A DNA stretch of 12,763 nt from an uncultured Clostridia bacterium (GCA_937907975.1 CALEQS010000243.1:1-12763); one strand, 5' to 3'. Shown: positions 1 to 8,622, counted from the first letter of the stretch. Made by a program: numbers and translations. Notes: generated by a model from the sequence alone, not told the origin.

Positions 1-2
1 GC

Positions 3-1052
<1,050 letters not shown>

Positions 1053-1066
1053 GAGGAGAGAACATC

Positions 1067-2020
1067 ATGGGTAAATATTTCGTCAAACGTGTGCTCCTGC
1101 TGATCCCGACCATCCTGCTGGTGTGCATCATCGTGTTCGCGCTGATGCGCATGATCCCGATGGACGCCGTGGCCACGCTGCAGCAGAAGCTGAGTGCCAA
1201 CGGCAACTATGTGGACGAGGAGTACGTCAAGAGCCTGCTGGGCCTGGACAGGCCGGCGGTGGAGCAGTTCTTCGTCTGGATCGGCAATGTGTTCAAGGGT
1301 GACCTGGGCAGCTCCTACTTCGACCATGTCACCGTCAACTCCATCCTGGCCAAGAAGCTGCCCGCTACGCTGGAGCTGGGCATCCTCTCCCTGATCATCA
1401 CCAACCTGATTTCCATTCCTCTGGGCCTGTTCTGCGCGGCCCGTCAGGACTCCATTTCCGACTACACCATCCGCGTTATCAGCACCATCCTCATCGCACT
1501 GCCCGTGTTCTGGGTGGCCACGCTGGTGCTGATCTACCCCAACCTGTGGTGGGGCTGGGCACCCAAGGTGACCTATGTTCCCATCTGGGAGCATCCGCTG
1601 GAGAATCTGGCCATGTTCCTGCCCCCGGCCATCCTGTCCGCCATCGGTCAGGCCGGCATCCAGATGCGCACCATCCGCACCATGACGCTGGAGGTCATGC
1701 GGCAGGATTACATCCGCACCGCGTGGGCCAAGGGCGTGCCGGAGCGGCGCGTGCTGTTCAAGTATGCCTTCCGCAACTCCATGATCCCGATCATCACCAT
1801 GATCGGCGGCTCTGTCGCCATGATGATCGGCGGCAACGTGGTGATGGAGAACATCTTCAACATCCCCGGCCTGGGCCAGGCGATGGTGGCCGCGCTGAAT
1901 ACCCGCGACTATCCCATCGTGCAGGGCTGCGTGCTGGTGCTGTCTCTGTTCGTCATGTGCATCAACCTGCTGGTGGATCTGGCTTACAAGTGGATCGACC
2001 CGCGCGTGTCGCTGGAATAA
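1067..2020 (+). CDS. Oligopeptide-type ABC transporter permease (DppB/OppB family)
   Basis: This is the first of two inner-membrane channel subunits of the importer. The 317-residue product begins with a membrane segment at about residues 9-29 preceded by KR, followed by an external loop typical of the DppB/OppB type. Further hydrophobic segments lie in the second half. The EAA-type cytoplasmic loop that contacts the ATPase is seen as DYIRTAWAKGVPERRVLFKYA, shortly before PIITMIG. The protein ends WIDPRVSLE, a standard family ending. Length is normal. A GAGAGGAGAG ribosome binding site precedes the ATG. It sits 14 bases after the ATPase gene and 12 bases before the second permease, so the three are one transcription unit. 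The substrate cannot be read from the sequence. Confidence 0.95.
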   Translation: MGKYFVKRVLLLIPTILLVCIIVFALMRMIPMDAVATLQQKLSANGNYVDEEYVKSLLGLDRPAVEQFFVWIGNVFKGDLGSSYFDHVTVNSILAKKLPATLELGILSLIITNLISIPLGLFCAARQDSISDYTIRVISTILIALPVFWVATLVLIYPNLWWGWAPKVTYVPIWEHPLENLAMFLPPAILSAIGQAGIQMRTIRTMTLEVMRQDYIRTAWAKGVPERRVLFKYAFRNSMIPIITMIGGSVAMMIGGNVVMENIFNIPGLGQAMVAALNTRDYPIVQGCVLVLSLFVMCINLLVDLAYKWIDPRVSLE

Positions 2021-2032
2021 GGAGGGTCTGTT

Positions 2033-3037
2033 GTGAAAAATCAGAAAAAGGGCGTTCATCCCAATCCCGGGGCAAAGCCCAAGCAGGACTCCTTCCTCAA
2101 GCAGCTGGCCAAGAAAAAGCCGCTGGGTCTGGTGGGCCTCATCATCCTGCTGGCATTCCTGTTCATCGCCATCTTCGCCGATCTCATCGCGCCCTATCCC
2201 ATGACGGACGGCGTGATGCAGACCAGTATTCTGAGCAAGCTGCAGGGACCGTCTCCCGCCCATCTGCTGGGCACGGATAACCTGGGCCGCGACGTGCTGA
2301 GCTACCTCATCTACGGTGCGCGCACCTCTGCCATTCTGGGTATCTGCTGCACGCTGCTCAGCGTCGCGATCTCCGTCATCATCGGCACCTTGTCCGCCGT
2401 CATCGGCGGCTGGTTCGACCTGGTGGTGCAGCGTATCGTGGACGCGTTCCAGTGCATCCCCTCCATGCTCATCCTGCTGATCCTGATGAGTATGCTGGGC
2501 AACGGCGTGCCCCAGCTGGTGTTCGCCATGTCCGTCCCCGGCGGCATCACCGGTTCGCGTATGATGCGTTCGGCGGCCATCTCCGTGAAGGACTCCGGCT
2601 ATGTGAAAAACGCGGCTCTGCTGGGCGGCGGCACGATGTGGAAGACCTTCAAGCACGTCATTCCCAACATTCTGCCCCTGATCATCACCAATGCGGCCAG
2701 CAGTCTGGGCGGCGTCATCCTGATGGAGGCCTCCCTGAACTTCCTGGGCTACGGCGTTGATCCGGGCACGCCTTCCTGGGGCTACATGATCACCAACCAG
2801 GGCAAGGCCAATATGTTCGTCATGCCCATGCTGGCGGTGTACCCCGGCATCTGCATTGGCCTGATGGTGTTCGGCGCGACCATGTTCGGCGACGCCGTGC
2901 GCGACCTGCTGGATCCCCGCCTGAAGGGCGGTGTGGGCACCTACAACGCCAACAAGCTGAAGAAGATCGCTCAGAAAATGTCCATCAAGTATCATTACAC
3001 CGAGCCGGAAAACAAGGCTCAGGCCAAGGTCGGCTGA
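2033..3037 (+). CDS. Oligopeptide-type ABC transporter permease (DppC/OppC family)
   Basis: This is the second channel subunit, partner of the DppB-like protein encoded just upstream. The 334-residue product starts at GTG 2033 with GGAGG at 2021-2025 directly after the preceding stop codon. A lysine-rich cytoplasmic N-terminus (KKPLGLVGL) leads into the first membrane segment at about residues 36-56. The family hallmark HLLGTDNLGRDVLSYLIYGA is present, as are an EAA-type loop (YVKNAALLGGGTMWKTFKHV) followed by IPNILPLII, and the LNFLGYGVDPGTPSWG motif. After the usual end (LLDPRLKG) there is a hydrophilic, lysine-rich tail of about 35 residues, longer than in many homologues. A hairpin follows the stop codon, then the NTF2-like genes. 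Assignment to family is firm. Confidence 0.95.
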   Translation: MKNQKKGVHPNPGAKPKQDSFLKQLAKKKPLGLVGLIILLAFLFIAIFADLIAPYPMTDGVMQTSILSKLQGPSPAHLLGTDNLGRDVLSYLIYGARTSAILGICCTLLSVAISVIIGTLSAVIGGWFDLVVQRIVDAFQCIPSMLILLILMSMLGNGVPQLVFAMSVPGGITGSRMMRSAAISVKDSGYVKNAALLGGGTMWKTFKHVIPNILPLIITNAASSLGGVILMEASLNFLGYGVDPGTPSWGYMITNQGKANMFVMPMLAVYPGICIGLMVFGATMFGDAVRDLLDPRLKGGVGTYNANKLKKIAQKMSIKYHYTEPENKAQAKVG

Positions 3038-3044
3038 CTGCTCA

Positions 3045-3076
3045 GGGGGCTGCTGCGCGCTGCGGCAGCCCCCTTT
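3045..3076 (+). terminator. Intercistronic hairpin, possible weak terminator or attenuator
   Basis: GGGGGCTGC at 3045-3053 pairs perfectly with GCAGCCCCC at 3065-3073, and the stem can extend by three more pairs including one G-T wobble. Only three T residues follow (3074-3076), so termination is probably partial. It separates the transporter genes from the NTF2-like genes within a 70-base gap and could lower expression of the downstream genes or protect the upstream mRNA end. No promoter is evident after it. Confidence 0.5.
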
Positions 3077-3107
3077 GGCAGAGATCGGAAAGTGAGGTTA
3101 TGCACCC

Positions 3108-3842
3108 ATGAAACGAGTATTCACTGCGGAGGAGAAGCTCTCCCGCTGGGAGGACACCCGCGAGATCAAAAATCTGGTGGGCCGGATGTCCACCGATTAT
3201 GTTTTGAAGGAAGAGCGCAATATGCTTGCGCGTTACTGGTCGGCCCGGGAGGACATCTGCCTGGGCGTCAACACCGGCTTCTTCTCCGGCCGGGAGGCAG
3301 TGGCCGCCTATTATGCGGCGGAGGAGGCGAAGATCGCCGCCGAGAGCGCCATGCTGCAGGCGGCCTTCCCCAAGGAACTGGGCGAGAAGTCCGCTGAGGA
3401 GATCCACGGCGTGGGCATGATGGATTATAAGCCCGTGGACACCGGCGTCATTGAGGTCGCAGGAGACGGGAAGACGGCCAAGGGCCTCTGGATGATCCGG
3501 GGCTCCTACTCCAAGCTGACCACTGGCGGTCCCATGGCCTATTGGGAGTGGAGCTGGCTGGCCATCGACTTCGTCCGGGAAGCGGGGGAGTGGAAGATCT
3601 GGCACCAGCGCTATCTGCGGGAGATCGACCGTCCCTGCGGCTATTCCTTCGTGGAGGAGGAGCACGCCTACGCGCCCCGGCCTGAGTTCGCCGCGGCGGC
3701 GGAGTTGAAGGATGCGGTGCCCAATGTGGCCGTGCCTCTGCGGGAGACTTACTCCGCCCACCGGGCCTTTGCGCCGTCGCCGGAGGTGCCGGTGCCCTAT
3801 GACACGTTTGCCGAGACCTTCAGCTATGGGCTGGAACAGTGA
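3108..3842 (+). CDS. NTF2/SnoaL-like protein, paralog 1
   Basis: The 244-residue product looks like a nuclear transport factor 2 / SnoaL-like alpha+beta barrel protein (cone-shaped fold with a hydrophobic pocket), a fold used by cofactor-independent dehydratases, isomerases and cyclases but also by non-enzymes. Visible features are an N-terminal helical part (EDTREIKNLVGRMSTDY), the strand motif VIEVAGDGKTAKG at 114-126, and the C-terminal barrel signature WLAIDFVREAGEWKIWH at 150-166. After the barrel is an extension of about 75 residues ending PVPYDTFAE near residue 235. It has no signal peptide and is predicted cytoplasmic. GAGG at 3094-3097 precedes the ATG. It is closest in motif to the partial paralog on the minus strand at 12307. 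It is probably co-transcribed with the importer upstream and with paralog 2, 14 bases downstream. The reaction is unknown. Confidence 0.85.
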   Translation: MKRVFTAEEKLSRWEDTREIKNLVGRMSTDYVLKEERNMLARYWSAREDICLGVNTGFFSGREAVAAYYAAEEAKIAAESAMLQAAFPKELGEKSAEEIHGVGMMDYKPVDTGVIEVAGDGKTAKGLWMIRGSYSKLTTGGPMAYWEWSWLAIDFVREAGEWKIWHQRYLREIDRPCGYSFVEEEHAYAPRPEFAAAAELKDAVPNVAVPLRETYSAHRAFAPSPEVPVPYDTFAETFSYGLEQ

Positions 3843-3856
3843 GAGGGGGAACAGAC

Positions 3857-4612
3857 ATGGTTTTCACCGACGAAGAACGCATTGACCGCATCTGTGACCG
3901 GGAGGCGTGCACGCAGCTCATCAACCGCCACAGCATCTATCATTCCAACGACTGGCGCCGCCGGGAGCTGGACGAGCTCTGGGTGACCGATCCCCAGTAC
4001 CGCCAGACCGCTTCGCTGGGCTACAACAATGGCTATTATGTGGGAATGGACGCCATTGCCCAGCACTATGTTCTGGATCGAGAAGCCCAGCGCTATGAGT
4101 GGCTGAAGCCCTATCACGAGGCGAAGCGGACGCCCCTGTGCCGCGAGAATCTGGGCCTTGGCGCGTCCGCCATGCACACCTCCACCACGCCTCTGGTGTA
4201 TATTGCCGACGATGGCCGCACCGCCCGCTATCAGGGCTACCAGCTGGGCTATCAGTCCACCGGCCGCCCTGACGGCACGGCGGAGAGCTATCTGGAGTTC
4301 GGACTGCTGTATGCCGACCTTGTGCGGGAGGAGGACGGCTGGAAGATCTGGCATCTGGTGATGGAGCATGACCATACCGTTGAGGTGGGCACGGCCTATG
4401 CCGACGTGCCCGTCCGCCGTCCGGACAGCGAAGACCCGCTGGCGCGGGATTACGGCACACCGACGGTGGAGCAGACGGTCTATAACCCGCTGTTCGGCTG
4501 GGAGTACATCTGGCAGGATATGCCCCGCCCCTATGTGACTTACGACGACAAGAGCGGCTACGGCCCCGGCGGCGACCTGGGCAAGCCCTACTACAAGCGG
4601 GAACGCCGCTGA
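3857..4612 (+). CDS. NTF2/SnoaL-like protein, paralog 2
   Basis: The 251-residue product is a second NTF2/SnoaL-like protein. The start is ATG 3857, with GAGGGGGA at 3843-3850 as ribosome binding site; a GTG at 3839 overlapping the previous stop is in frame but would place the binding site inside the gene. The helical N-terminus (residues 1-45, ending DELWVTD) is typical of SnoaL_4-type proteins, where LW.D follows the second helix. The barrel motif is LVYIADDGRTARYQG at 113-127, and the barrel closes with LLYADLVREEDGWKIWH at 150-166. Residues 222-240 carry PRPYVTYDDKSGYGPGGD, a tail motif shared with paralog 3. There is no signal peptide or membrane segment. It lies between paralogs 1 and 3 with gaps of 14 and 18 bases. 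A role in converting the imported compound is inferred from context only. Confidence 0.85.
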   Translation: MVFTDEERIDRICDREACTQLINRHSIYHSNDWRRRELDELWVTDPQYRQTASLGYNNGYYVGMDAIAQHYVLDREAQRYEWLKPYHEAKRTPLCRENLGLGASAMHTSTTPLVYIADDGRTARYQGYQLGYQSTGRPDGTAESYLEFGLLYADLVREEDGWKIWHLVMEHDHTVEVGTAYADVPVRRPDSEDPLARDYGTPTVEQTVYNPLFGWEYIWQDMPRPYVTYDDKSGYGPGGDLGKPYYKRERR

Positions 4613-4630
4613 GAAAGGAGTGGAAAAGCG

Positions 4631-5476
4631 ATGAACAGAGCATTGACGCTGGAACAGCGCATCCACAATGCGGAGGCCTGCCAGACGGTGGAGGAGTACA
4701 AGGCCCGCCACGCCTATCTCCACGGCGCGGGCTATTCCCGTGAGGAATGGGATCTGATGTGGCTGGACTCGCCCAACACGACCTGGGCGCACCAGTTCGG
4801 CCGTATGGTGGGCTTTGAGGAAGTGTATATGAACAGCGTGTTCCACATGGACCGGCAGGTCGTCACCGACAAGCTGGCCATGATGGAGGAGTACCCGGAG
4901 ATCCAGGGCCATGACCTGCGCTCCGTCTGCGCCGGCGGCTGCCACGCGCTGGCCAGCGACGTGATGGAGGTGGCCGACGACGGCCTGTCCGTCCGGGCAT
5001 CCTTTCTGACGCCAGGTACGCTGATGGGTCCCATCGGCATGGACGGCAAGACCCGGGGCGGCATCTGGCTGTGGGAGCGCTATGGCTCCGAGTTTGCCTA
5101 TGTGGACGGAAAGTGGCAGTGGTTCCACGAGCAGGTCTGCCCGGACATCGCCGGCGACTACGACCACGGCAACTGGGCCCATGACCGCTATCTGGACTAT
5201 CTGGACCGGGATCTGAACATCGGTGAGCTGGGCGGCCGCCCGGCGCAGCTGACTGAGCCGGGCCTGTTCCACGCGGACTATTCCATTGTCCAGACGGTGC
5301 AGGACACGGTGCATCCCCCGGCGCCCTATGCCACGCTGGACGACAACAATACCTATTCTCCCGGCCGCACCGACCCCACCGGAAAGGTGACGGTCAAGTC
5401 CGGCCCCGCCACGAAGATGGCGGCTTACGATCCGGACGAAAACCCGTTTTTCGGCATGAAGCAGCACAAGGACTAA
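4631..5476 (+). CDS. NTF2/SnoaL-like protein, paralog 3
   Basis: The 281-residue product is the longest and most divergent of the NTF2-like paralogs. AAAGGAG at 4614-4620 precedes the ATG. The same landmarks appear in order: an N-terminal helical segment ending REEWDLMWLDSP (residues 37-48), the strand VMEVADDGLSVRA at 111-123, and a barrel-closing segment WERYGSEFAYVDGKWQWFHE at 148-167, where WQWFH replaces the WKIWH of the paralogs. The tail motif PYATLDDNNTYSPGRTD at 232-248 matches paralog 2 closely. About 30 further residues follow with no recognised feature. No signal peptide is seen. It is the last gene before a strong terminator, so it closes the importer/NTF2 operon. Family membership rests on these shared motifs; function is not known. 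Confidence 0.8.
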   Translation: MNRALTLEQRIHNAEACQTVEEYKARHAYLHGAGYSREEWDLMWLDSPNTTWAHQFGRMVGFEEVYMNSVFHMDRQVVTDKLAMMEEYPEIQGHDLRSVCAGGCHALASDVMEVADDGLSVRASFLTPGTLMGPIGMDGKTRGGIWLWERYGSEFAYVDGKWQWFHEQVCPDIAGDYDHGNWAHDRYLDYLDRDLNIGELGGRPAQLTEPGLFHADYSIVQTVQDTVHPPAPYATLDDNNTYSPGRTDPTGKVTVKSGPATKMAAYDPDENPFFGMKQHKD

Positions 5477-5494
5477 AATTTCTACAGTTTGACA

Positions 5495-5539
5495 AGGACT
5501 CCGTTCAGGATCGAAAAGGTTCTGAACGGAGCCTGTTTT
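5495..5539 (+). terminator. Rho-independent terminator of the importer/NTF2-like operon
   Basis: CTCCGTTCAG at 5499-5508 pairs with CTGAACGGAG at 5522-5531. Three more pairs (AGG/CCT) extend the stem across a bulged A at 5498. GTTTT follows. It lies 18 bases after the stop of paralog 3 and ends the first transcription unit. Confidence 0.85.
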
Positions 5540-5570
5540 GATTATAAACTTATAACTTTTTCAAACGAAT

Positions 5571-5618
5571 ACAACAAATGGTTGTGAAGAAACAAAAATC
5601 TGCAACAAAAATTTGTTG
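5571..5618. promoter_or_regulatory. Two dyad sites upstream of the LysR gene, candidate regulator binding sites
   Basis: ACAAC-N5-GTTGT at 5571-5585 and CAACAAA-N2-TTTGTTG at 5603-5618 are both dyads sharing the left half CAACAAA, with a centre-to-centre distance of about 32-33 bases, or about three helical turns. They lie just upstream of and partly within the putative lysR promoter. LysR-type proteins commonly bind paired dyads and repress their own genes, so autoregulation is a reasonable inference. Neither site matches the T-N11-A convention exactly. An adjacent AT-rich tract could produce such repeats by chance. Confidence 0.4.
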
Positions 5619-5645
5619 GCCGCCGCGGGAGAGTTTCGCTAAAAT
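5616..5645 (+). promoter_or_regulatory. Weak candidate promoter for the LysR gene
   Basis: TAAAAT at 5640-5645 is a good -10 element. TTGGCC at 5616-5621 is a possible -35 element with 18-base spacing, matching the consensus at only some positions. The leader would be about 35 bases long before ATG 5688. The -35 element overlaps the right arm of the second dyad, which would suit repression. Confidence 0.35.
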
Positions 5646-5687
5646 ACTTTCTGTAAGTTTGAAGCGGATTTGGGGAAAGGATACAAA

Positions 5688-6665
5688 ATGGATCTCTATC
5701 AGTTGGATTGCTTTCGTACGGTTGCACACATGGAGCACATCAGCAATGCCGCAGTTGTACTCCACATTACTCAGCCTGCACTGAGCAAGATCATCACCCG
5801 CGTGGAGGAATACGCGGGTGCGCCGCTGTTTGACCGGGTGAAGGGCAAGATCCGCCTGAATGCCAGCGGCACTGCCTTTCTGGAGACGCTGGACGGGGTG
5901 TTTGAGCAGATCGAGAAGGGCAAGAAGCAGGTGGTGGACATCAGCGAGCAGAACAGCAATTACATCCGTCTTGCCGCCTCCTGCGACAGCATCATGTTCA
6001 TGCTGGCGGAGTCCTTCTTCAGCGAGCACCCGGAGGTGCGGGTGCGTTACTCTGTCATGCCTCACGATCAGATCCGGGAGGCCTTCATGCGCAATGCGCT
6101 GGACTTTGCCCTCACCACTTATCCCATGCAGGAGAAGGGCGTGGAGTGGGAGCATATCGCCGATGAGGAGATCCTGATGGTGGTGGGCCGGGATTCCCCG
6201 TTCTATGGCCGAAAGGCGGTGTCCTTCACGGAGCTGAAGGATGTGGAGATGATGTGCGAGAGCAGCGGCGACCTGCGGGACAAGCTGAATGTCTGCTGTG
6301 AGACGGCGGGTTTTGCGCCGAATATCGTCATGGAGTCCACTGTCGGCTCCATGATGGGCTTCTCGGCGGGACTGCGACGGGCGGTCAGCTTTGTGCCCGC
6401 CCACCGGTTCATGCAGATGAACGAGGCCCACGAGAAGATGCTGCGGGAGCGGCCGGAGCAGGAGATGCTGGAGCGCTCTCCCGCCCTTTGCGCCGTGCGG
6501 CTGTATGCGCCCCAGTGCATCTGGTCCACGGGCCTTGCCTGCCGCCCAGAGAAGGAGCTTGGGCCGTCGGCGGAGCTGTTTTACAGCATGACCAAGGAGT
6601 ATTTTGACCGTCTGGGCGATAAGATGGAGAAGTTCATGGCGGAGTATTTTGGCCCGGAGCTGTGA
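5688..6665 (+). CDS. LysR-type transcriptional regulator
   Basis: This is a DNA-binding regulator of the LysR family, which senses a small molecule through a C-terminal periplasmic-binding-protein-like domain. The 325-residue product (slightly longer than the usual 290-310) opens with MDLYQLDCFRTVAHMEHISN, and the winged helix-turn-helix lies at about residues 17-40 (AAVVLHITQPALSKII). GAPLFDRVKGKIRLNASG forms the canonical wing region. The effector domain spans about 90-300. ATG 5688 is chosen because it aligns with the usual LysR N-terminus and has AAAGGA at 5676-5681; an in-frame TTG at 5670 is less likely. The gene sits between the NTF2-like operon and the binding-protein gene, all co-directional, so it probably controls one or both. 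The inducer is unknown. Confidence 0.95.
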   Translation: MDLYQLDCFRTVAHMEHISNAAVVLHITQPALSKIITRVEEYAGAPLFDRVKGKIRLNASGTAFLETLDGVFEQIEKGKKQVVDISEQNSNYIRLAASCDSIMFMLAESFFSEHPEVRVRYSVMPHDQIREAFMRNALDFALTTYPMQEKGVEWEHIADEEILMVVGRDSPFYGRKAVSFTELKDVEMMCESSGDLRDKLNVCCETAGFAPNIVMESTVGSMMGFSAGLRRAVSFVPAHRFMQMNEAHEKMLRERPEQEMLERSPALCAVRLYAPQCIWSTGLACRPEKELGPSAELFYSMTKEYFDRLGDKMEKFMAEYFGPEL

Positions 6666-6740
6666 GGAAGGGTATTCCATTTGGGCATAGGGCGGGGCCC
6701 GAACTATGAAACCTTGAACATAATTACATAACAAAACACA

Positions 6741-6771
6741 ATTTTACTTTTTGTGTATTCTTGCGTAAAAT
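6741..6771 (+). promoter_or_regulatory. Promoter of the solute-binding protein gene, with overlapping inverted repeat
   Basis: TTTACT at 6743-6748 and TAAAAT at 6766-6771 are spaced by exactly 17 bases, a good sigma-A-type promoter. Transcription would begin near 6778 and give a leader of about 50 bases to ATG 6829. ATTTTAC at 6741-6747 and GTAAAAT at 6765-6771 form a perfect inverted repeat coinciding with the -35 and -10 elements. A protein bound there would occlude the promoter, although the symmetry may be incidental. The surrounding 6710-6775 stretch is strikingly AT-rich compared with the genes. Confidence 0.6.
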
Positions 6772-6828
6772 AACAGCATGCAAAGCGGAAAATTAGACAT
6801 TCCGCCAAAATCAGAAGGAGGAGAATAC

Positions 6829-8622
6829 ATGAAAAAGTATCAGAAGCTGCTGGCAGGAGTTCTGGCAGCGTCCATGATGGCCGCCATGGCCGGATGCGGT
6901 TCCGGCGGCGCGAGCACCCCCGCTTCTTCCGGCTCCCCTGCAGCATCCACCGGCGGCGCGTCCACCAGCGCAGCGGCCAACACCACCGCACCGGCGGCCG
7001 GAGATCCCGTCTACGGCGGCAACCTGACCTGCTATTACAGCAGCGACATCGACGCCTATTTCGATCCCGCCATCGGCGACACCGTTATCTTCAACCAGTT
7101 CCTCGAGGGACTGTGGTCCTATGACACCAGCTCCGGCTTCCCCGCCGTGAGCGACAATATTCCCACCAAGGCCCTGAAGGGCCAGCTGGCCAAGGAGTGG
7201 ACCGTGGACGAGGCGGCCGCCACCCTGACCGTCACCCTGCGCGACGACGTCCACTTCCAGAAGCTGGACGACCAGTACGATTACTACGGCGGCCGCCAGC
7301 TGGTGGCCAACGATGTCAAGTGGACCTATGACCGCCTGTGCGGCCTGGGCTCCGGCTACGACACCCCGATGGAGACCGAGTCCAACTGGGCCGGCCTGCT
7401 GAAGATGCTGGTCAGCGTGGACGCTCCTGACGATCAGACCGTCGTGTTCCACCTGACTTCCGGCGACGAGGTCACCGTGGAGAACTTCATGACCCAGTTC
7501 ATCAAAGTCGGCGGCCCCGAGTGGGACACCCTGACGGATGACCAGAAGACCGATTATCACTATGCCTGCGGCACCGGCCCCTTCCTGCTGAAGGAGTTCG
7601 AGTCCGGCCAGCGCGTGGTTCTGGAGAAGAACCCCGACTACTACGGCACCGACGAGCGCTATCCCGAGAACAAGCTGCCCTATCTGGACACCATCACGTT
7701 CCAGTACATCGCCGACTCCACCAACATCGTCACCCAGTTCACCTCCGGTAAGCTGGACTGGTTCGGCTATCGTGCCAACGTCATCAACGACTCCGAGGCC
7801 GCTCAGATCGCCGCCTCCGGCGTCAGCTATTACACGCTGGACATCCCCAGCGCGCAGCCCGAGTATCTGGCGCTGAAGAATAATGCCGCCCCCTTCAATG
7901 ACATCCGTGTCCGTCAGGCCATGCAGCTGGCCATCAATCTGGACGAGGTCCACTCCGCCTATCTTGGCCTGGACGGCGACGTGCAGCTCTCCGGCCTGTG
8001 GAACCCCGTCAGCACCGAGTGGTCCACCGTGGACACCTGGGATCAGGATCTGAAGGATTCCTACAGCTATAACCCCGAGAAGGCCAAGGAGCTGCTGAAG
8101 GAGGCCGGCTATGAGGACGGCTTCACCTTCACCGTCGTGTTGAGCGGCAGTGATAACGACTTCGACCTGTGGGAGCTGTGCAGAGAGTATTGGAGCGCCA
8201 TCGGCGTGAAGATGGAGATCGAGACCGTCGATAACTTCATGGAAGCCAAGACCATCGGCACCAACGCGAGCGATCCCCGCGACTGCGGTTCCTCCGGCTG
8301 CGGCGCCGTGAACTCCATCACCGCCGCCATCAACCAGACTGTGGACGGCGGCTGGGCCTCCTCCCTGTGGAACGGCGACGAGGAGTATGCCGCTCTGGTG
8401 AATGGCATGAACACTGCCACCACCCTGGCCGAGCAGACCGACATGGCTCAGAAGGCCGACAAGACCTATGCTGAGCAGCACTGGAGCATCAACCTGACCG
8501 GCATGAAGATGCTGCACGAGTATTGCAGCAGCCGCGTCGCGGGCGTGCCCGAAGACAGCCGCCTCTACAGCGGCAAGTCCTCCAACGTCTTTGCCTATCT
8601 GTGGGTGACGGACGGACAGTAA
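6829..8622 (+). CDS. Family-5 (oligopeptide-type) ABC transporter substrate-binding lipoprotein
   Basis: This is an extracytoplasmic solute-binding protein that captures the substrate for an oligopeptide-type ABC importer, anchored as a lipoprotein. ATG 6829 has AAGGAGG at 6815-6821. The 597-residue product starts MKKYQKLLAGVLAA, a short positively charged signal peptide, with lipobox MAGC and the lipidated cysteine at 23. A low-complexity Ser/Ala/Thr/Gly linker covers about residues 24-56. The SBP_bac_5 domain follows, with landmarks LAKEWTVDEAAATLTVTLRDDVHF, a VKWTYDRL segment, GTGPFLLKEFESGQRVVLEKNPDYYG, and IRVRQAMQLAINLDEV. Length is usual for the family. It is split from the permease/ATPase genes by the NTF2-like operon and lysR, but probably serves that importer. 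Peptide, opine, glycoside and aromatic ligands are all possible for this family; the ligand is unknown. Confidence 0.95.
   Translation: MKKYQKLLAGVLAASMMAAMAGCGSGGASTPASSGSPAASTGGASTSAAANTTAPAAGDPVYGGNLTCYYSSDIDAYFDPAIGDTVIFNQFLEGLWSYDTSSGFPAVSDNIPTKALKGQLAKEWTVDEAAATLTVTLRDDVHFQKLDDQYDYYGGRQLVANDVKWTYDRLCGLGSGYDTPMETESNWAGLLKMLVSVDAPDDQTVVFHLTSGDEVTVENFMTQFIKVGGPEWDTLTDDQKTDYHYACGTGPFLLKEFESGQRVVLEKNPDYYGTDERYPENKLPYLDTITFQYIADSTNIVTQFTSGKLDWFGYRANVINDSEAAQIAASGVSYYTLDIPSAQPEYLALKNNAAPFNDIRVRQAMQLAINLDEVHSAYLGLDGDVQLSGLWNPVSTEWSTVDTWDQDLKDSYSYNPEKAKELLKEAGYEDGFTFTVVLSGSDNDFDLWELCREYWSAIGVKMEIETVDNFMEAKTIGTNASDPRDCGSSGCGAVNSITAAINQTVDGGWASSLWNGDEEYAALVNGMNTATTLAEQTDMAQKADKTYAEQHWSINLTGMKMLHEYCSSRVAGVPEDSRLYSGKSSNVFAYLWVTDGQ

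Noticed and set aside
3100..3111. Three-codon upstream frame (Met-His-Pro-stop) overlapping the start of NTF2-like paralog 1
   Set aside because: Its ATG is only two bases after GAGG, too close for efficient initiation; most likely chance.
3839..3841. GTG start for NTF2-like paralog 2 overlapping the previous stop codon
   Set aside because: ATG 3857 has a well-spaced GAGGGGGA; the GTG has no binding site and would translate through it.
3824..5467. 547-codon open frame on the minus strand
   Set aside because: It is antisense to NTF2-like paralogs 2 and 3, which have ribosome binding sites and conserved motifs; the antisense product shows neither.
6681..6704. Possible hairpin TTTGGGC/GCCCGAA after the LysR gene
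   Set aside because: It is only seven pairs including a wobble, with no T-run, so it is not supportable as a terminator.
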